NCBI GenBank assembly: GCA_035578155.1
Contig: JAPWDM010000006.1
Location: forward strand, 13,408,305 to 13,472,304
DNA: 64,000 nt
Direction of reading: 5' to 3'
Source: Brachynemurus nebulosus
Lineage: Eukaryota > Arthropoda > Insecta > Neuroptera > Myrmeleontidae
The position numbers and the translations under genes are program-made. Under the pieces are notes generated by a model. The model searched no databases, was not told the DNA's origin, and saw only the letters and a program-made list of their open reading frames with translations. This document shows positions 1 to 13,082 of this stretch, in pieces. How positions within the stretch are numbered: the stretch's first letter is position 1; each line of letters begins with the position of its first letter.

Positions 1-2118
1 CTAAATTAAAAAATTCATACAAATATTTATATTATTACTATTATATTTCTAAAATTTCTTTTAACGAGACAAGGTTGACACAGAACTATTTAATAAATTA
101 CGAAATCAATATCAAAATTAATATACAAAATCAAATGATATCCAATAATACTGTAATTATCATGAATCGAACAAAAAATAACGTAAGCGACATTTTAAAT
201 CAAACAATTTAATTTCTGTATCAAGTGGAATTTACACAGAACTGTGAACTGTGTATTTACGTTTATGTATGTTCCGAAGTTGGATTCACTTTCGTGTACG
301 GAACATTTTTATATTTAATGATAATAATGTTCACAATTTGTAAAAAGCGGCAAATAGTAAAATCAAATATTTAATATTAAAATAATAATTCCAAAAATGT
401 TTATAATAAATAACAGAGGTGTTTAAGAGGGGTAGGATTAAACCACCCTTGAAATTGCGTTTATATAGAAATAGTTTTGAAACTTTATTTAACTATGAAA
501 CTTTAACATTTTTAAAACATAAAATATGTAATGATTTCATAAATTCTAAAATGTAAACACTAGAGTTTGGAGAAAATTAAAATAGATGGGGCTCACGATT
601 TTCTGCACAAAAATGTTCCAATATACAGGATAGGGAGTATATTGGGACATTTAAGGAGAAATATTTACTGTTAAGTTTTAGTTAAAACAAAAACAAAACT
701 TTTATTTTCGACAATTTTTTTTTTATATTTCTAGAAGCATCCAACTTCATCAAATGGTTATATCAAGCATCTTTAAAATCTGTAGGCTGGTTTTTCTAAT
801 ACTAAGGTCCTGTTCGTGAATGAAAAATTTTTTTTATAACAAAAAATTTATTTTTAATTTACAAAAAAATAGATTATAAAAGTGCACTATTTCTCTTTAA
901 AATGGTTCACGAAAAGGATGATATGAATGATAGGAAAGATATAAATATTTTATTATGTATTCAAAAAATTTTATTGTTATTTGTGAGAAATCGATTCATA
1001 AAACTTTTGGATTCCAAAACACTAGCTCACAAAAAATAAAATAAAATAAAATTTTTGATCATAAAGTTAAAAATGAAAATCAAAAAATCAAAATAATGCT
1101 GACACTAAAATTAAACATTACCCTTCAACTGTTTTAAAATTTTCTCGGTAACCTTTAAAATTAAAACAATTATAAAGTAATTAAAATTAACAACCATTTA
1201 ATTTCCACTTCACTGAAATGATGAACAAAAGATCAATGTAAGTAAAATGCTAATAAAATAAATAACATTTTGTTGTCAGAAACAGGTTATAATAATGCGC
1301 ACATTTACTAGAACTGACCGTGATACACACAAAATTGTTCTATTAGAACGAAACGGTACGATTCATCAACAGTTCGTTAAAAAGAGATGATGAAATATAT
1401 TTATGAGTGAGATATTAAACATAGATAGAAAATTTCTTTTTTTATTTTTTTAACTAAAAGTAGAAAATTATTTATTTAAATTTTTGTTAAATTATTTATG
1501 TATAGTTTATGTAACTTTAATAATCAAATAATAATTTTTAATTTCAATTTTTTTGATCAATTTGAGTAAACAAAGACAATAAAATTTCTAACCGCCCAGT
1601 TTAAAATATTTTATACTCCAGCTCTGTTGCGTCTGTGTTTCAAGGAAAATGACATCTAAAAATTTATTAGTTTCTAATCAAATAACCTTCAAATTTTATT
1701 TTTGCTACTAAATACATTTTTTTTTAATTTTCTAAAAAAACTATACGCCATAGCAAAATAGTTTTTATTTATTCTTTTATTTAATTCACCGGAAGCATAA
1801 AGTGTAAAATGTAGATGACGATAGTAAAGTATATTCTTTATTATTCATTTTGAACACTCAAATGTTTAAAATACTGAATTAAATTCGATAATTTTTTTTT
1901 TTTTTTTTAAATAAAGTCGAATGTAATTATTTTAGTTTTATGAATACATACAAAAGCATGTTTATTGATTAATTAGTCTGATAAGCGATTATTAATAATC
2001 GCGTATATGATACAATAAGAGAAAAAATATTTTTTATCTTGCTAAAACTGTAACGTGTGAAACTGATAATTTTTTAATTTTTTTCAAATAACTGCAAAAT
2101 ATTTTTTTAAGGGCGTTC
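1..2118. other. AT-rich sequence without recognised gene
   Basis: No coding region, RNA gene or transposon end is recognised here. The sequence is AT-rich with many homopolymer A and T runs. The only structured item seen is the hairpin at 611-652. Confidence 0.5.
611..652. repeat. 16-bp imperfect hairpin
   Basis: Two inverted arms of 16 bases (611-626 and 637-652, AAATGTTCCAATATAC and its near complement) surround a 10-base loop. There is a single mismatch, a possible G-U pair in RNA. It may be a relic of a short inverted-repeat element. No target duplication is evident. Confidence 0.5.
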
Positions 2119-2202
2119 AGAAATAAATCAATGATTTAATTTTTAGAAATAAATTAATGATTTAATTTTTAGAAATAAATTAATGATTTAATTTTTAGAA
2201 AT
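2119..2202. repeat. 26-bp tandem repeat, three units
   Basis: Units start at 2119, 2145 and 2171, each beginning AGAAATAAAT and ending ATTTTT. The second and third units are identical and the first differs by one base. A partial fourth unit (AGAAAT) follows at 2197. The near identity suggests recent slippage or unequal exchange. Confidence 0.9.
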
Positions 2203-2401
2203 GTTAGTTTTTAGTACAATTTTAAATCATTTTTAAAATGTAAAATAAAAAAAAAAAAAATTAAAAAAAAAAGCACGGGAAGAGATTTTGAAAAAAAAAT
2301 CACGATTAACAAATTTTTAGCTTGCAGTAATAATTGGTTGACTTTTCCGGGAATTAGTAGTTTAATTTATCCCTAATACGGCCAAATTTTGAACCAAAAT
2401 A

Positions 2402-2557
2402 CTATAAAAAAAAACCTTTTTAGAGCCTAATTAATTTCATGACTTATTTTACTCAAATTAAAAATATTCAAAAATTTAAAGTGATAAAATAATTTTTCCC
2501 AAAATAAGTCATAAAATAAATTACGGCCTCTAAAAAGGTGTTTTTTTCTTTTTATAG
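2402..2557. mobile_element. 156-bp TA-flanked inverted-repeat element (mariner-like MITE)
   Basis: The left end reads CTATAAAAAAAAACC and the right end is its complement (TTTTTATAG). A second conserved block, CCTTTTTAGAG, and a third, CATGACTTATTTT, recur inverted in the right arm. A TA dinucleotide flanks each end (2400-2401, 2558-2559), as expected for Tc1/mariner-type insertion. There is no coding capacity, so it is non-autonomous. Superfamily assignment is inference from the TA flanks alone. Confidence 0.6.
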
Positions 2558-3264
2558 TACTTTTATTAATGTGGGTTCATGACACAAAACAGTAACCCAA
2601 ATTTTAACTGAACTACTTCTTTTTTCAAAAATATTAAAATAACGTAATTGCATGTGCAGTAAAAATTTTATGTACAATCCTTGAAAAATTAACAAAGACA
2701 CTGTTGACGTAATTTTAACTGAAAAACGTTTCTTTCAATAACATAACCTCAAATAATTAGCATGCAAAATATTTACAAAAACACAATTTTTAATTTAAAA
2801 TGCACAAAATAAGTTAAATATTTATCAGTAATTTTTTTGGCACCAAAACCATGTTATTGAAATTTAGTGTTTTTTTTTCGAATATATGTATATTAACGAA
2901 AAAGAAAATAAAAAGTAAGTCTATATTTTTAGACTTATTGTTCATACGACAGACGGACAAATGTATAAGTGTATAACGTAAAGTATATAATTTATGTGTT
3001 CTATATGAGTAGTATTTTAAAAATTTTCTGGCATAATTTCATCTCTATTCAGTTTTATTAATTTATGATTAAAAACGCATAAATAGCAATTGTTCGGAAA
3101 ATATTTGTTTTAACACGATTTTTAGACAGAAATGTAACACAATTCTAATAATTTTTCATTTTTTTTTATATTTATTTATTGAGGTTTAAACGAATTTGAA
3201 CTTTTCTTGGAAAATTACGAAAATACGAATTTTAATTAAATTACAATTTTTCACGGAAGACATA

Positions 3265-4345
3265 GGGTAAAAGACCCCATTGTCGATCGGGGTTATAAGT
3301 CCGATCAGTTTTGACATTTATATTTTAATGAAGTTATTTCTGAAAGAAACCTTTGATAAAAAAAATTATTGTTAATACAATGATTATTTTTCAATTTAAA
3401 TTCACATCACATTTAATGTCTCCTCACTTAATTTAAGAAATACATATATATATATAACAATTTTTGTTGAATTCATGAATTTTTAATATGGTGGATGATC
3501 ATTTTTCAAAACACATGGGTTATAAATTGTAACATTTTTCACCGAATTTTTAAAGTTATTAGCATAATAAAAGTATACAAATAATTGTTATTAGTCCACT
3601 TAAGAGATTAGGATAGCTAAATTAAATTTTATATGTGTTAAATATTATTTGTATGACTGATTCTTGTTGGGATCCAAGTTTTCGAGTTGGGTATTTTGAG
3701 AATCATACAGATATTCCAAATCTATTTTATAAACATTTTTGACGTCATCTATCGTCAATTTAACTGTTTAAAAATTCACAATGGCGTATAGGTAAGTTAG
3801 AATCATGTCACAATGTACACAATGTTTTTTAAAGCAAAATTATAGATGGCGAAAGAAAATACAGTATTTTAGTGGTTTATTTTATCGAATATTTAAACCC
3901 TTCTGTCATTGCTGCTATGTTTCACAAGGTGTCATTCTGTGATACTCTATGACACAGACTGACCTCTTGTAGTGGATAGAGTGTCAAAGTGACTGAAAGA
4001 GAATGGTTCAAATATTCGATAGTATAAGATTTACTACTGTACTGATGTACATTAGTAATCGGACTAATCGGTGATTTTTGATAGGGGTAAGTGTATTGAT
4101 CTTTCAAAGGAGGTTAATATTTTGTGTACGCTTTTTAATAGACGTCAACAAATTATAAAACAAAATCATTAATAAATCAAAATTTTTGGGTTATATTTTC
4201 TTAAAAACATATCTATTGGATTAAAAAAACTTGGTTTCATACTTATTAAGAAAAAAAAAATGGGTGTTTTGTTTATTTTTTAATTTTTTTAAGCTAATTT
4301 AATGATACAGCTAAAAATAGTGATCGGTCATCGGGTCTCTTACCC
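3265..4345 (+). mobile_element. 1.08-kb TIR element with GGGTAAAAGACCC ends, TA target duplication
   Basis: The left end begins GGGTAAAAGACCCC and the right end is GGGTCTCTTACCC. Each is flanked by TA (3263-3264, 4346-4347). Imperfect inverted homology runs about 30 bp inward through GATCGG blocks. Much of the body recurs in reverse orientation at 25553-26816, which confirms a mobile family. Short relatives lie at 56283-56430 and 62576-62805, sharing the terminal GTAAAAG motif and the internal block AATGAAGTTATTTCTGAAAG. No transposase frame is visible, so it is non-autonomous and probably of the Tc1/mariner type. Confidence 0.75.
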
Positions 4346-4347
4346 TA

Positions 4348-7069
4348 CAAGAATTTTAAAATATTAAATAAAATTTAATTATTTGAAAATGAATATTTTG
4401 AAAATAACTACAGTAAAAATTTATTATCGGAGCAAAAATTATCAAAATTGTGATAGTCTTGAATCTCTGTACATTTTAATAAAATTTCTAAGAGATTGTC
4501 GCTGTATGTGTATCGGTTTTACTGTAATCGATAAAACTGAATATTATTCCTACCACAAAATTTTGTTTAATTTTCAAAAAAAATTCTTTCAACTCAAAAT
4601 ACCTATAAATAAATATTACAACTAAAATTAACAATAATTTGTTATATAATTTTAATAAGGCATATAATAAATTCATTTATAAATTTGTTATCATACATAT
4701 TTTATCCAAAACTATGTTATGTACCTATATATGTATGTTCGTTATGTACCTATATACGTATGTAGTGTTCTACGTACGTACGTAGAGTGTGCGGAGTTGC
4801 GGAGTACCCGAAGTTACGGACGTACGGTATGTTATTCACATTCATACTACAATTTAATGGATGCAGTTACAAATACAACGTAACGACACCGACAAGCGAT
4901 CTCAAACACAGTATACCATAATAATATTTTGTTGCAATTTATATGAAGCGGCAATGAATTGTATAGTTGACAGTATTATCAATAAGCATGAACGATTATA
5001 CTGATATTTTTGTTTAAATCGTTTTTCGAACGTAATCAGTTTCGTGACGAAACTGATAATTTTTTTTTTCAAAGATTTCAATCTTTTTTAATTTGAACGA
5101 ATTCTGACGTAGGAGAAACTTATCACTTTAAATGATTAAAGACGAGTATAAACAAGATAAAGCATTAATTTACAGGTAGAAACATTTCATCTCAATTTTA
5201 CAATATTATGAAAATTTTGAAAAATACATGTGTAAAAAAATTAAATGATACAATAACTAATGTTCTTATGCAATGTATTGATTAAATGCTTAAAAGCCGT
5301 TAAAAAAAATTTTTAGCAAAAAAAGTTATTATAGTAATTGTTTAAGTTTCTTACTGTCTCGTGATTTTGATTCACATTATGCATTTTAATGGCCATTTTT
5401 TACAAACCACATTAAAAAATCGCACAAAAAAGCACCGCTTAAAAAAGAGTTCAGCTGTATATGCTTGATGAGTTTTCAATTAAGCACAAATTATTCTTAG
5501 AATTATTTTGATTTCTAATGAATTTCGATGTATAGATTTTTTTAAAAATAAAATTTTAGAGATGTGAATCAAATTAAAAACTGAAAGTACTGTCTCTATG
5601 TATAACGTTACCATATAAAATTTGTAATTTAAATGATAATTCTAGCGCAGGTAGACAAAAGTAGTTAAGTCCAAAATATCAACTTTACAGTAGAGAGTAA
5701 AAACTAAAATGAAATGCAGGCAACATTAGTTTATTTGAATTATCTTCAAGTTTACATGACATTTTGTAAATTTTTTTAATCAATTACTTTGTTAACATGT
5801 AACACAGTAAATCATAAAAAAAAAATAAACTTCAAACCTTAAACTAAAATTGTTTAAGACATTTTTATGGACTTAACATATAAAATAAAAAACAACAATA
5901 AATTTCATTATTAAAACTATTAAATTTTAAGAACTTAACTTCTTTTGTTAGTTTCTGAAAAGAATTTTTTTTTGTAACAAGTGTATAAAAAATGATGTTG
6001 GGGGTGGAATTGACTTTGCCCTTTTGGAAATATAAGACTCTCTTGGTCCTTATTATAAAATAAAAAAAAAAAAAATGGACTTAATTACTTTTGTCTACCT
6101 TGTTCATTTTCCTCAAAATTGTTCAAAGTAACAACAAAAATTTTAATAGTTATGTGATTTCGAATTAATTATAATTTGTATTTAATTCATATATATGTAC
6201 AATGGACACCCCTGTTCGAAAATATCAGGTTGATTTTTTAGCTTTCAACTGGAATTTACCTAAACGTGTAGTTCATTCTTTTTACAGATTGTATTTTATA
6301 TTTTCGATATATTTGAATGGTTCATTGACATTTTTATATTCCACCCCCACCGTGCCCCTATTCCATGACAGAAAAAAAAAAACAATGACAAATTTAAAAA
6401 AAAATTACTTAATGGGTGTTTTTTTTAGAAAAATATAATTTATAAATTTGTAGATATTAAAAACTTCCAACCAATTTTATTATGAATAGAGTATCGCTTT
6501 TTTCCTCTTTTACAGTTTGTTTTTTTATTATTTATGTTATTTTTTCCTTCAGTTATTTCAGCACTACCCCCACTAACACATCGATGCTAAAGTAATAAAC
6601 AGACACATTGTCTATTTCACAACTCAACATGTAACCATCAATTTGTTGATCCTTGTTTAACAGTTCGTAGTCATATATGTATAACTAGAGTATAAAATAT
6701 ATTTTATAAAATAGTTCGGTTCATCATTTCAAATATCCATTTTAAGGAAACTTTTTAAAGTGCTATATTTCCTCCATTGCTGTAAACATAAATAAATGTT
6801 TAATTTGAAGGAAAAATTAAAAAAAAAAAACTGATTTGTAAACTTTAATATTTTGGGGTCACTATCCCTAAATGAGACATAAGTTGTTTTGCGTGCTGAT
6901 TTAAACCGTGTAAAGTTATCTAAATTATAGTCAGATTAATCTAAAATTCTGTACAAAAACAGTTATTTATAATACTTCATTCTGATCGCCAAACGACTGT
7001 AAAATCTAGTTTCTACATCTTAAGACCTTTCTGTAGATACTAACGTTGTAGTAGAGTTAAGTATATTTC
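4348..7069. other. Intervening AT-rich DNA
   Basis: No gene is recognised apart from the dispersed repeat at 5147-5430. Around 4727-4830 lies a stretch rich in TACGTA/TATGTA alternations, probably degenerate simple sequence. The short open frames at 4383, 4488 and 6202 have low-complexity translations with no recognisable domain. Confidence 0.4.
5147..5430 (+). repeat. Dispersed repeat 'GCATAAAA' family, copy 1
   Basis: This stretch, from about AAACAAGATAAAGCATT to ATCGCACAAAAAA, is repeated at 16690-17060 and 50836-51213 in the same orientation. Shared blocks include TTATAATATTATGAAAA-like sequence, TGCAATGTATTGATTAAATG and TTTTGATTCACATTATGCAT. This copy lacks the left part seen in the other two, so it is 5' truncated. 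The class is unknown. The direct rather than inverted ACCGCATAAAAAAA motifs at the two ends of the longer copies argue against a simple TIR transposon. Confidence 0.7.
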
Positions 7070-7735
7070 AATTTTAGATCCTTGGAGAAAATTGTAACCT
7101 CATTTTTTAGCAATCTCAATAGAAGTTGACCTAACTTTTGTCAAAATTCAATTAACCGTTTATTTTGAGTCCTTTTAGGATCTCAGAGTTTTGAGGGATA
7201 ATTTTAACTTCACGTTACTTTTAAATCAAATAGTCTGAAATTCGGTTCCTATAATCAAAATCAGTTCCTTATAGTGCCTCACTCTTTTCCTTCAAGGACT
7301 CTAAAGTATCCACATTCCTGTTTCAATAGCGTACTTAATTTCTACACTTTGGGACTTTTCCATCGATACCCATATTGATAATTTTAGGATCATCTCAATT
7401 TTGAGTCCATTTTGAGATCTCAGGACACTCAATAATATTTAAGCAAAATTTGGTCAAAATTTGTCTAGCCGTTTTTTGGGGCTTTGGGGTTTTACTTTCA
7501 TTTTTTCGAAATTTCAGTATTATTTAAGCAAAATTTGGCGAAGATGAGTTCAGCCGTATATTTTGAGTCCTTTCTGGGACTTCAGAAAGCAGAAGGGCAA
7601 CTGTAACCTAACTTTCATTTTTCCAGGATATCGATAGCGTTTGACCAAAATTTAATCAAATTTCGTTCAGCCGTCTATCTTGGGTCTCTTTTGGGATCTT
7701 AGGGCTCTGCGGGACAATTTTAACTCTTAAAATTA
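7070..7735. repeat. Degenerate tandem array (units about 120-150 bp)
   Basis: A loosely conserved module recurs about five times. It comprises a TTTTGAGTCCTTTT-like block, GGGATCT(C/T)AG, GAGGGA(T/C)AATTTTAAC, then AAGCAAAATTTGG and TTCAGCCGT. Spacing is irregular and identity low, so the array is old. It has no continuous reading frame. It could be the remnant of a minisatellite or of a repeat-containing transposon body. Confidence 0.6.
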
Positions 7736-8718
7736 TTGGAGCTTGTGTTTGAATATAGGGTGGATTTTCACCTATTCCATCAATAAAATTTTTTAATCGG
7801 CTGGGTAGTTATCGAGATTACTCCAAACTAACACACTAATAAACTATTCTTTAAAAAATGTTAATTTATGTATTTTAAATTTTAAAATTATGAACAGAAA
7901 GAAAATAGTCCGCTTCATAGAAACTGTATTAAAATACTATAAAATATTCCCGTCTTCTTTCTTGAGCTCCGTTGCCATTATTCTCCGTTACCCTCCTCGA
8001 ACTCTAACTAGCGACTGAATTTAATATAAAATTGAATCGTCTTCAGAATTTCAAACATTTTAACTACTTCGGTACTCATTGTAATCTATCCATCTTTATT
8101 TAATGTAGCACAGATTACAGTGTAGGTACATATATCTATTTCATTTATTTTCGTAATACAGTAATAAATGAATGATTATGAAAATTACTATTTGTCGTAT
8201 TAATTATAATTAATATGTTTTGATAATGTGTTTTTAAGCGTGAATTTTTTTTCTAAATTTTAAATTTATAATTAGATATTTTTCTAATAAAATTATTTAA
8301 TATCAAATGCGATTTTAAATATTTTGTCAAATAGGTATTATAAATTTCTGAAATTACGAACATTTTATTGTTTTTTGATTAATGCTATTTTGTACAATCC
8401 TGTTATGAATAATAAATACAACACACACATACCCACAAGTAGGGTATGTGGTGTACCGGTGTAATACATAAACACTACCATTTTGTGTTTAAATTACAAT
8501 GAGTTAACGCCCATCTATTAAATAAAATAAATATTTCTTCCGTTCTTTAAAATCCTAGCTGGAATCATTTTTGAGTACTACCTAGTTTTTCAATGTATTA
8601 TTTTCTTAAAATAATTGGTTGTATTTAACCCTTTACAAGCTAGAGTATCTGATCTTGAATAATAATTTTGCTAATACCGTAACTGAGACGAATCGAGGCT
8701 TAAGAGTACAAATTGGGA
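7736..8718. other. AT-rich spacer
   Basis: I see no gene, transposon end or long repeat in this stretch. Confidence 0.4.
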
Positions 8719-8721
8719 TAA

Positions 8722-9178
8722 AGCCGCTGCTACACGATGCTACGAACACCTTCCAACATTCGACGTTGGATGGTTCATAGCATCGTGTAGCCGTTGTTCG
8801 AACCTACGAGTGTCCAATGTCGAGCGTCAAACGTTCGCATTTGGTCGTGTCCCGTTCGATGTCGGTATTCTTGCACTGAGTCAAAGGGATGCTTCGAACG
8901 TTTGAAGGTCAATGTTGGTTGCGTTGGTTGGTTCGACTCAGCAGCTGCACGACTCGTTCCTGTGAAGAGAGACAACATCAGTGTATAACATTAGAGATAA
9001 CATCAGACAGATAACAGCGTCGTCCACTGAGTACCAACACATCCATCATTCGTATTGGATCAAACATTCGATTCACCGTGTAGCAGATACATTCGTCGCA
9101 TCAACTATCGAACTTAATTGCCTCAAACGTTCGATCGAACGTTGGAAGGAACGTTCGTAGCATCGTGTAGAACCCGCT
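8722..9178. mobile_element. 457-bp Harbinger-like MITE with TAA duplication
   Basis: The ends are inverted: the left reads AGCCGCTGCTACACGATGC and the right complement reads AGCGGGTTCTACACGATGC, both followed by TACGAAC. A three-base TAA flanks each side (8719-8721, 9179-9181), the duplication type of PIF/Harbinger elements. The interior is less AT-rich than its surroundings and holds repeated GTTCGA/TCGAAC blocks, including an inner CATCGTGTAG copy at about 8781-8790. Opposed 64-67 residue open frames reflect this composition and are not credible genes. No transposase is present. Confidence 0.7.
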
Positions 9179-9181
9179 TAA

Positions 9182-10443
9182 ATCGAAAAAGTTATTCATG
9201 AACTTGATTAAAGTTTTTGAATAAAAATATCAAAAAATATTCAGATAGTGTTATTTTCTGGTTCTTAAAACTTGATCTAAAAACAGCTCATTTTGATGTT
9301 CTTATAAATATATTGTTGATTTACTAAAATTTTTAAATTATTACAAACTACATCAGAAAAAAAACTTCAAAATTTTATTTTTTTAAGAGAAAATGGGTGA
9401 GTACAGACTATAAAGGAATGAATGTGGGATGTTTAAGGATGAATTAGGGTGTTTATGGACACCGATTTGATCCTATAAATATTCCATTTGCCAATTTTCG
9501 TATGAAACATAAAAAAATAACCTCTAATACTTAAGTTCTTAATTAGATTTAAATTATGTGTTTTTATCACAAAAAAATACGATTTTGCCGACTTAAAATA
9601 TTTTCAAAAGTTTGATAATGTCATAAATGTGAATATTTAACGTTAGCCGCCACTGTTACGCAAGTTTTAAAATACTAAAACAAAAAATAAATAATACAAT
9701 TAATTCTTTAAACAATTCTAAAAATAAAAAAAATTAACGTATTTAATTGTTAATTACTTTAGTTTTCAAGTTGATATGCAAACTGCATACATAAATTAAA
9801 TAATAATAAATTTTTACCTTTATAATATTTTCAAAAAGAGGAAACCAGGGGTCGTTGCCATTATATTAATTTACAATACACGTCATACTAAACTAGGTAG
9901 TGGCAGCTGTTGATAAATTTTGCTTGGTGAAGTTGTCTTTTTTAATTTTGAAAGTGAAAAAAGGATAGAATAAAATTGTGTTATCTATACCTACATAAAA
10001 TAAAAAGATGCAAAAAAAAAATTAATGTTAGTATTTTTTTAGATATTAGTATTAAATTCTTTTTTAATGATAATTTCTATAGTGAGGGTAATTCTGCATG
10101 AGAGTGTCATGAAAATGGTAGTGCTTCGGCTGTAAGAAAATTAGTAATGGTTGAAACAATGGTGAAACAAACGTAACTGGTCAATTGATTACTGCTAACT
10201 AGTTCATATTATTTAATTTATTCACAATTAATTGTCATATTTTCTATTATTCAAGTTTATGTTACGATTCAACTTGGTAAAAATAACTTTTATTATTATT
10301 ACCTATCAATTAATTTCTGTCCTCTTTAGACTAACAAAATTCAACAAATCTATGGAAATCAAAAGAAATCAAAGTAAATTTTAACAATATTATAATTAAA
10401 ATCCACATTTAATACGTATTTGATTGATATCAAACATTTGTAT
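9182..10443. other. AT-rich spacer
   Basis: No gene or clear repeat is recognised. Confidence 0.4.
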
Positions 10444-10665
10444 ACCTCATTTCAGATACAACTGATCATGAGTTTTCGTTAAAACATTAAATAATTCCTA
10501 TATTCGAAACAAATCAATCTTCTATTCTTTTCTAAAAATAAACTGCAAATTTAAAATTTACATAAATGCAATAATAAAAGAGATAAAGCCAAGAAAACGG
10601 AAATTATTTAAATTCAAAGTGACGAAGCATGGTTAAATTTAACTGAAATGAACCACATTTGTATT
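10444..10665 (+). repeat. Dispersed repeat pair, copy 1 of 2
   Basis: About 220 bp here match 62292-62508 in the same orientation. Shared landmarks are TGATCATGAGT, AATCAATCTTCT, AAACGGAAATTATTTAAATT and GAAGCATGGTTAAATTTAAC. No ends or duplications were resolved, so the class is unknown. Confidence 0.75.
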
Positions 10666-10711
10666 ATTTCAAAGCTAAACCTTCTGATATAAATTATTTT
10701 ATGGTAAATAT

Positions 10712-11020
10712 ATACATATAATAAAACTGTAACGAGACCGTTTCTGTACATGGAATATTTTTTGAAAATTATACTGGTACTGTAAATAGTTATCGATGTA
10801 GATATCAAAACAGCGATTTTTAAAATTTTTGTCTGTCTGCCTTTCTGTCTGTCTGTTCATGCATCACGTAAAAACTACTGGACGGATTTTAATGAAATTT
10901 AGTGCGATGATAACTTATTACCTGGGTCAACATCTAAGATACTTTTTATTCCGGGAAAATGTCTCATTCCCACGGGAAAATGGAAAAACTATTTTGAGCA
11001 TGTACACACATTACGTAAAT
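10712..11020 (+). mobile_element. Helitron-like fragment, 5' part
   Basis: This matches the beginnings of the copies at 34484 and 37938: TATAATAAAACTGTAACGAG, ATGGAATATTTTTTGAAAAT, a TCTGTCTG-rich segment, then AACTACTGGACGGATTTTAA. The CTAG 3' terminus of the other copies is missing, so it is truncated. A 68-residue open frame inside (from 10829) recurs in altered form in the other copies and is only repeat sequence. Assignment to Helitron rests on the 3' ends of the sister copies. Confidence 0.65.
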
Positions 11021-12174
11021 TTACATATTTCATAATTTCATAACTATGGTAACAAAATGTAACGTAAATAAATTGAATATTGTAGTTTGGAAATTTTTCT
11101 GAATTTGAAATCAAAGAAAATGTTGCTAATTGTGTACCGAAAGATACAATAAATACACAATTGTCAATTTGGAGACAATTTAATGCAAGAAACTACAAAT
11201 TGGAATTTTTAAATTATTTTGTACTATATTTTTAATAAAAAATCACCGATAAAATTTCAGTTTTTAAAAAGATTGCCAAAACGATGCTCTCTGTCTCTTT
11301 CAAATCGTATGACGTCATTACCTCTAAAACATTGAGTAGCAGCAGTAGATCTAGTAATGAAAATTAATAATGAAAAATTTCTTTCATAGTTACCAAAAAA
11401 GTAAACAGTTTTTTTCCTAACTACAATATAATACCTACATATTTAAACGAGCTTGTGACGTAAGCTGCTTTTGATTGATGTTTTTGATTACGTAATTTTT
11501 AACGTAAATTTTGTAATTTTATTTAATTAAAATTTTTATATTTTTGAATGAAATAACTTGTAAAAAAGCAATATTCAGTATCATTATGACTCGAGTAATT
11601 ATTTAAAAATCAAAATAAATATTTTTTCAACTACTGTCAAATACCCCATTGAATGTAAAATTTAAAAAATTTACCAAAATATTATGACTAATGGATGACT
11701 AATACCTATAGAGTCACATATTTTCGATATTTACGATACATTTTGTACATAAATTTACACATGAATCCAATTTTAATTCATATTGTTCTAAAACCAGAAA
11801 ACTAACTTATTATTATTTAAATAGATTTTCCATAATGAATTCCGTAAATTATGTAACGGTTTAACGCTAAATTAATTTCATACACACCATACAATACAAT
11901 TTTGTACAAAAAAGTTAAGCAGTGAAATTAATTTAAGTGAATTAAAAATTATTCCACTTTCCTCTACACATCGCTGTGTATAGTCAAAGCAGTGATCGGC
12001 ACACACACACACATTCACACAGTCCATTCATACAGATATATTCGTTTCAATGTATGTGTACAGTTTGCCAACTGTTTTACAATATATAAAATAACAAAAA
12101 GATTTATGAGTTGGTTTTATGGAAATTAAATATGTATGTACATAACGCATACACTACAATTACGAAAATATTCA
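11021..12174. other. AT-rich spacer
   Basis: No gene is recognised. A short (AC)n stretch lies near 12000-12011. Confidence 0.4.
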
Positions 12175-12178
12175 TTAA

Positions 12179-13078
12179 CCCTAGAATCATACGTACTCGT
12201 CAAAACAACGAACGAACTTCTCTACCTGCTCCAATACTACAACTTGTCGGTACCTGCTTGCTGTGAAACTACTGTTATCTAATTTATTTGTTATTATAAC
12301 ACATAAATTTTGTTTCTAGCTATTGTCGTTTTTTTTATACTGAAATAATGTGCGTCAAAAGGACGACGATGTATGATTAACCTATATATTTTTTTAAAGA
12401 TTTTGTACTCCACATATAAAATTTTTTCTAATTTTTCTAAAATTTATTAAAGATATGAATGTTATAATTAACTTATTCAATGATTATGATAATGTGAAAG
12501 ATGATTACAGCTGTTTGACTTATAGAGACGACATAATACTGAAGTTTTAATATATTGAATCGAAAACTAAAGAATGCGTTTCAAGTGACTTAATAAAAGG
12601 TTAACAATTTATTTTGTGGAAAATATTTTAATTTTTATTATTTTTTAAGATCTTATTCTAAAAATTACTAACAAATTTTAGAAAATTTACAAATGTGCCT
12701 AATGAGGAAATAACTACATATCTATAGGAATATTTATGACTGAGAAATTTCACATTCTGTAAAGTCACACATGTCCACTGACTCATAATAGTTCATAAAT
12801 TAATTATTTGAAAGACATGTTTTATGATACAATTGATGTATTTATCTATTTTTTAATTTTTATAGTGAAAATATGCTTTGATAAAAAGATTAAAAAAATT
12901 AATAAATATTTATATTAAGAAATTTTTCCAAATCCAATTTTTTTAAATATTTTGTTCGCTTTTGTAGTATTGTTATGTAAAAAAAATGTTTTTTAAAAAT
13001 AAACTCTAAAAGTCCATTCGTCGAAACGACGCCGATGTATGATTAACTTGACTCGTAGACCAACGTATGATTCTAGGG
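12179..13078 (+). mobile_element. 900-bp piggyBac-like MITE with TTAA duplication
   Basis: The ends are perfect 16-bp inverted repeats, CCCTAGAATCATACGT and ACGTATGATTCTAGGG. Intact TTAA flanks both sides (12175-12178, 13079-13082), diagnostic of piggyBac insertion. Subterminal repeats with GTCAAAAGGACGACG and GTCGAAACGACGCCG-like cores plus ATGTATGATTAAC lie inside both ends, matching the TIR-plus-internal-repeat organisation of that family. No transposase frame is present, so it is mobilised in trans. A second copy lies at 46441-47363. Confidence 0.88.
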
Positions 13079-13082
13079 TTAA

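Noticed and set aside
10829..11035. Similar short frames here and at 34603-34845
   Set aside because: They coincide with conserved Helitron body sequence. Similarity reflects DNA repeat homology, not protein conservation.
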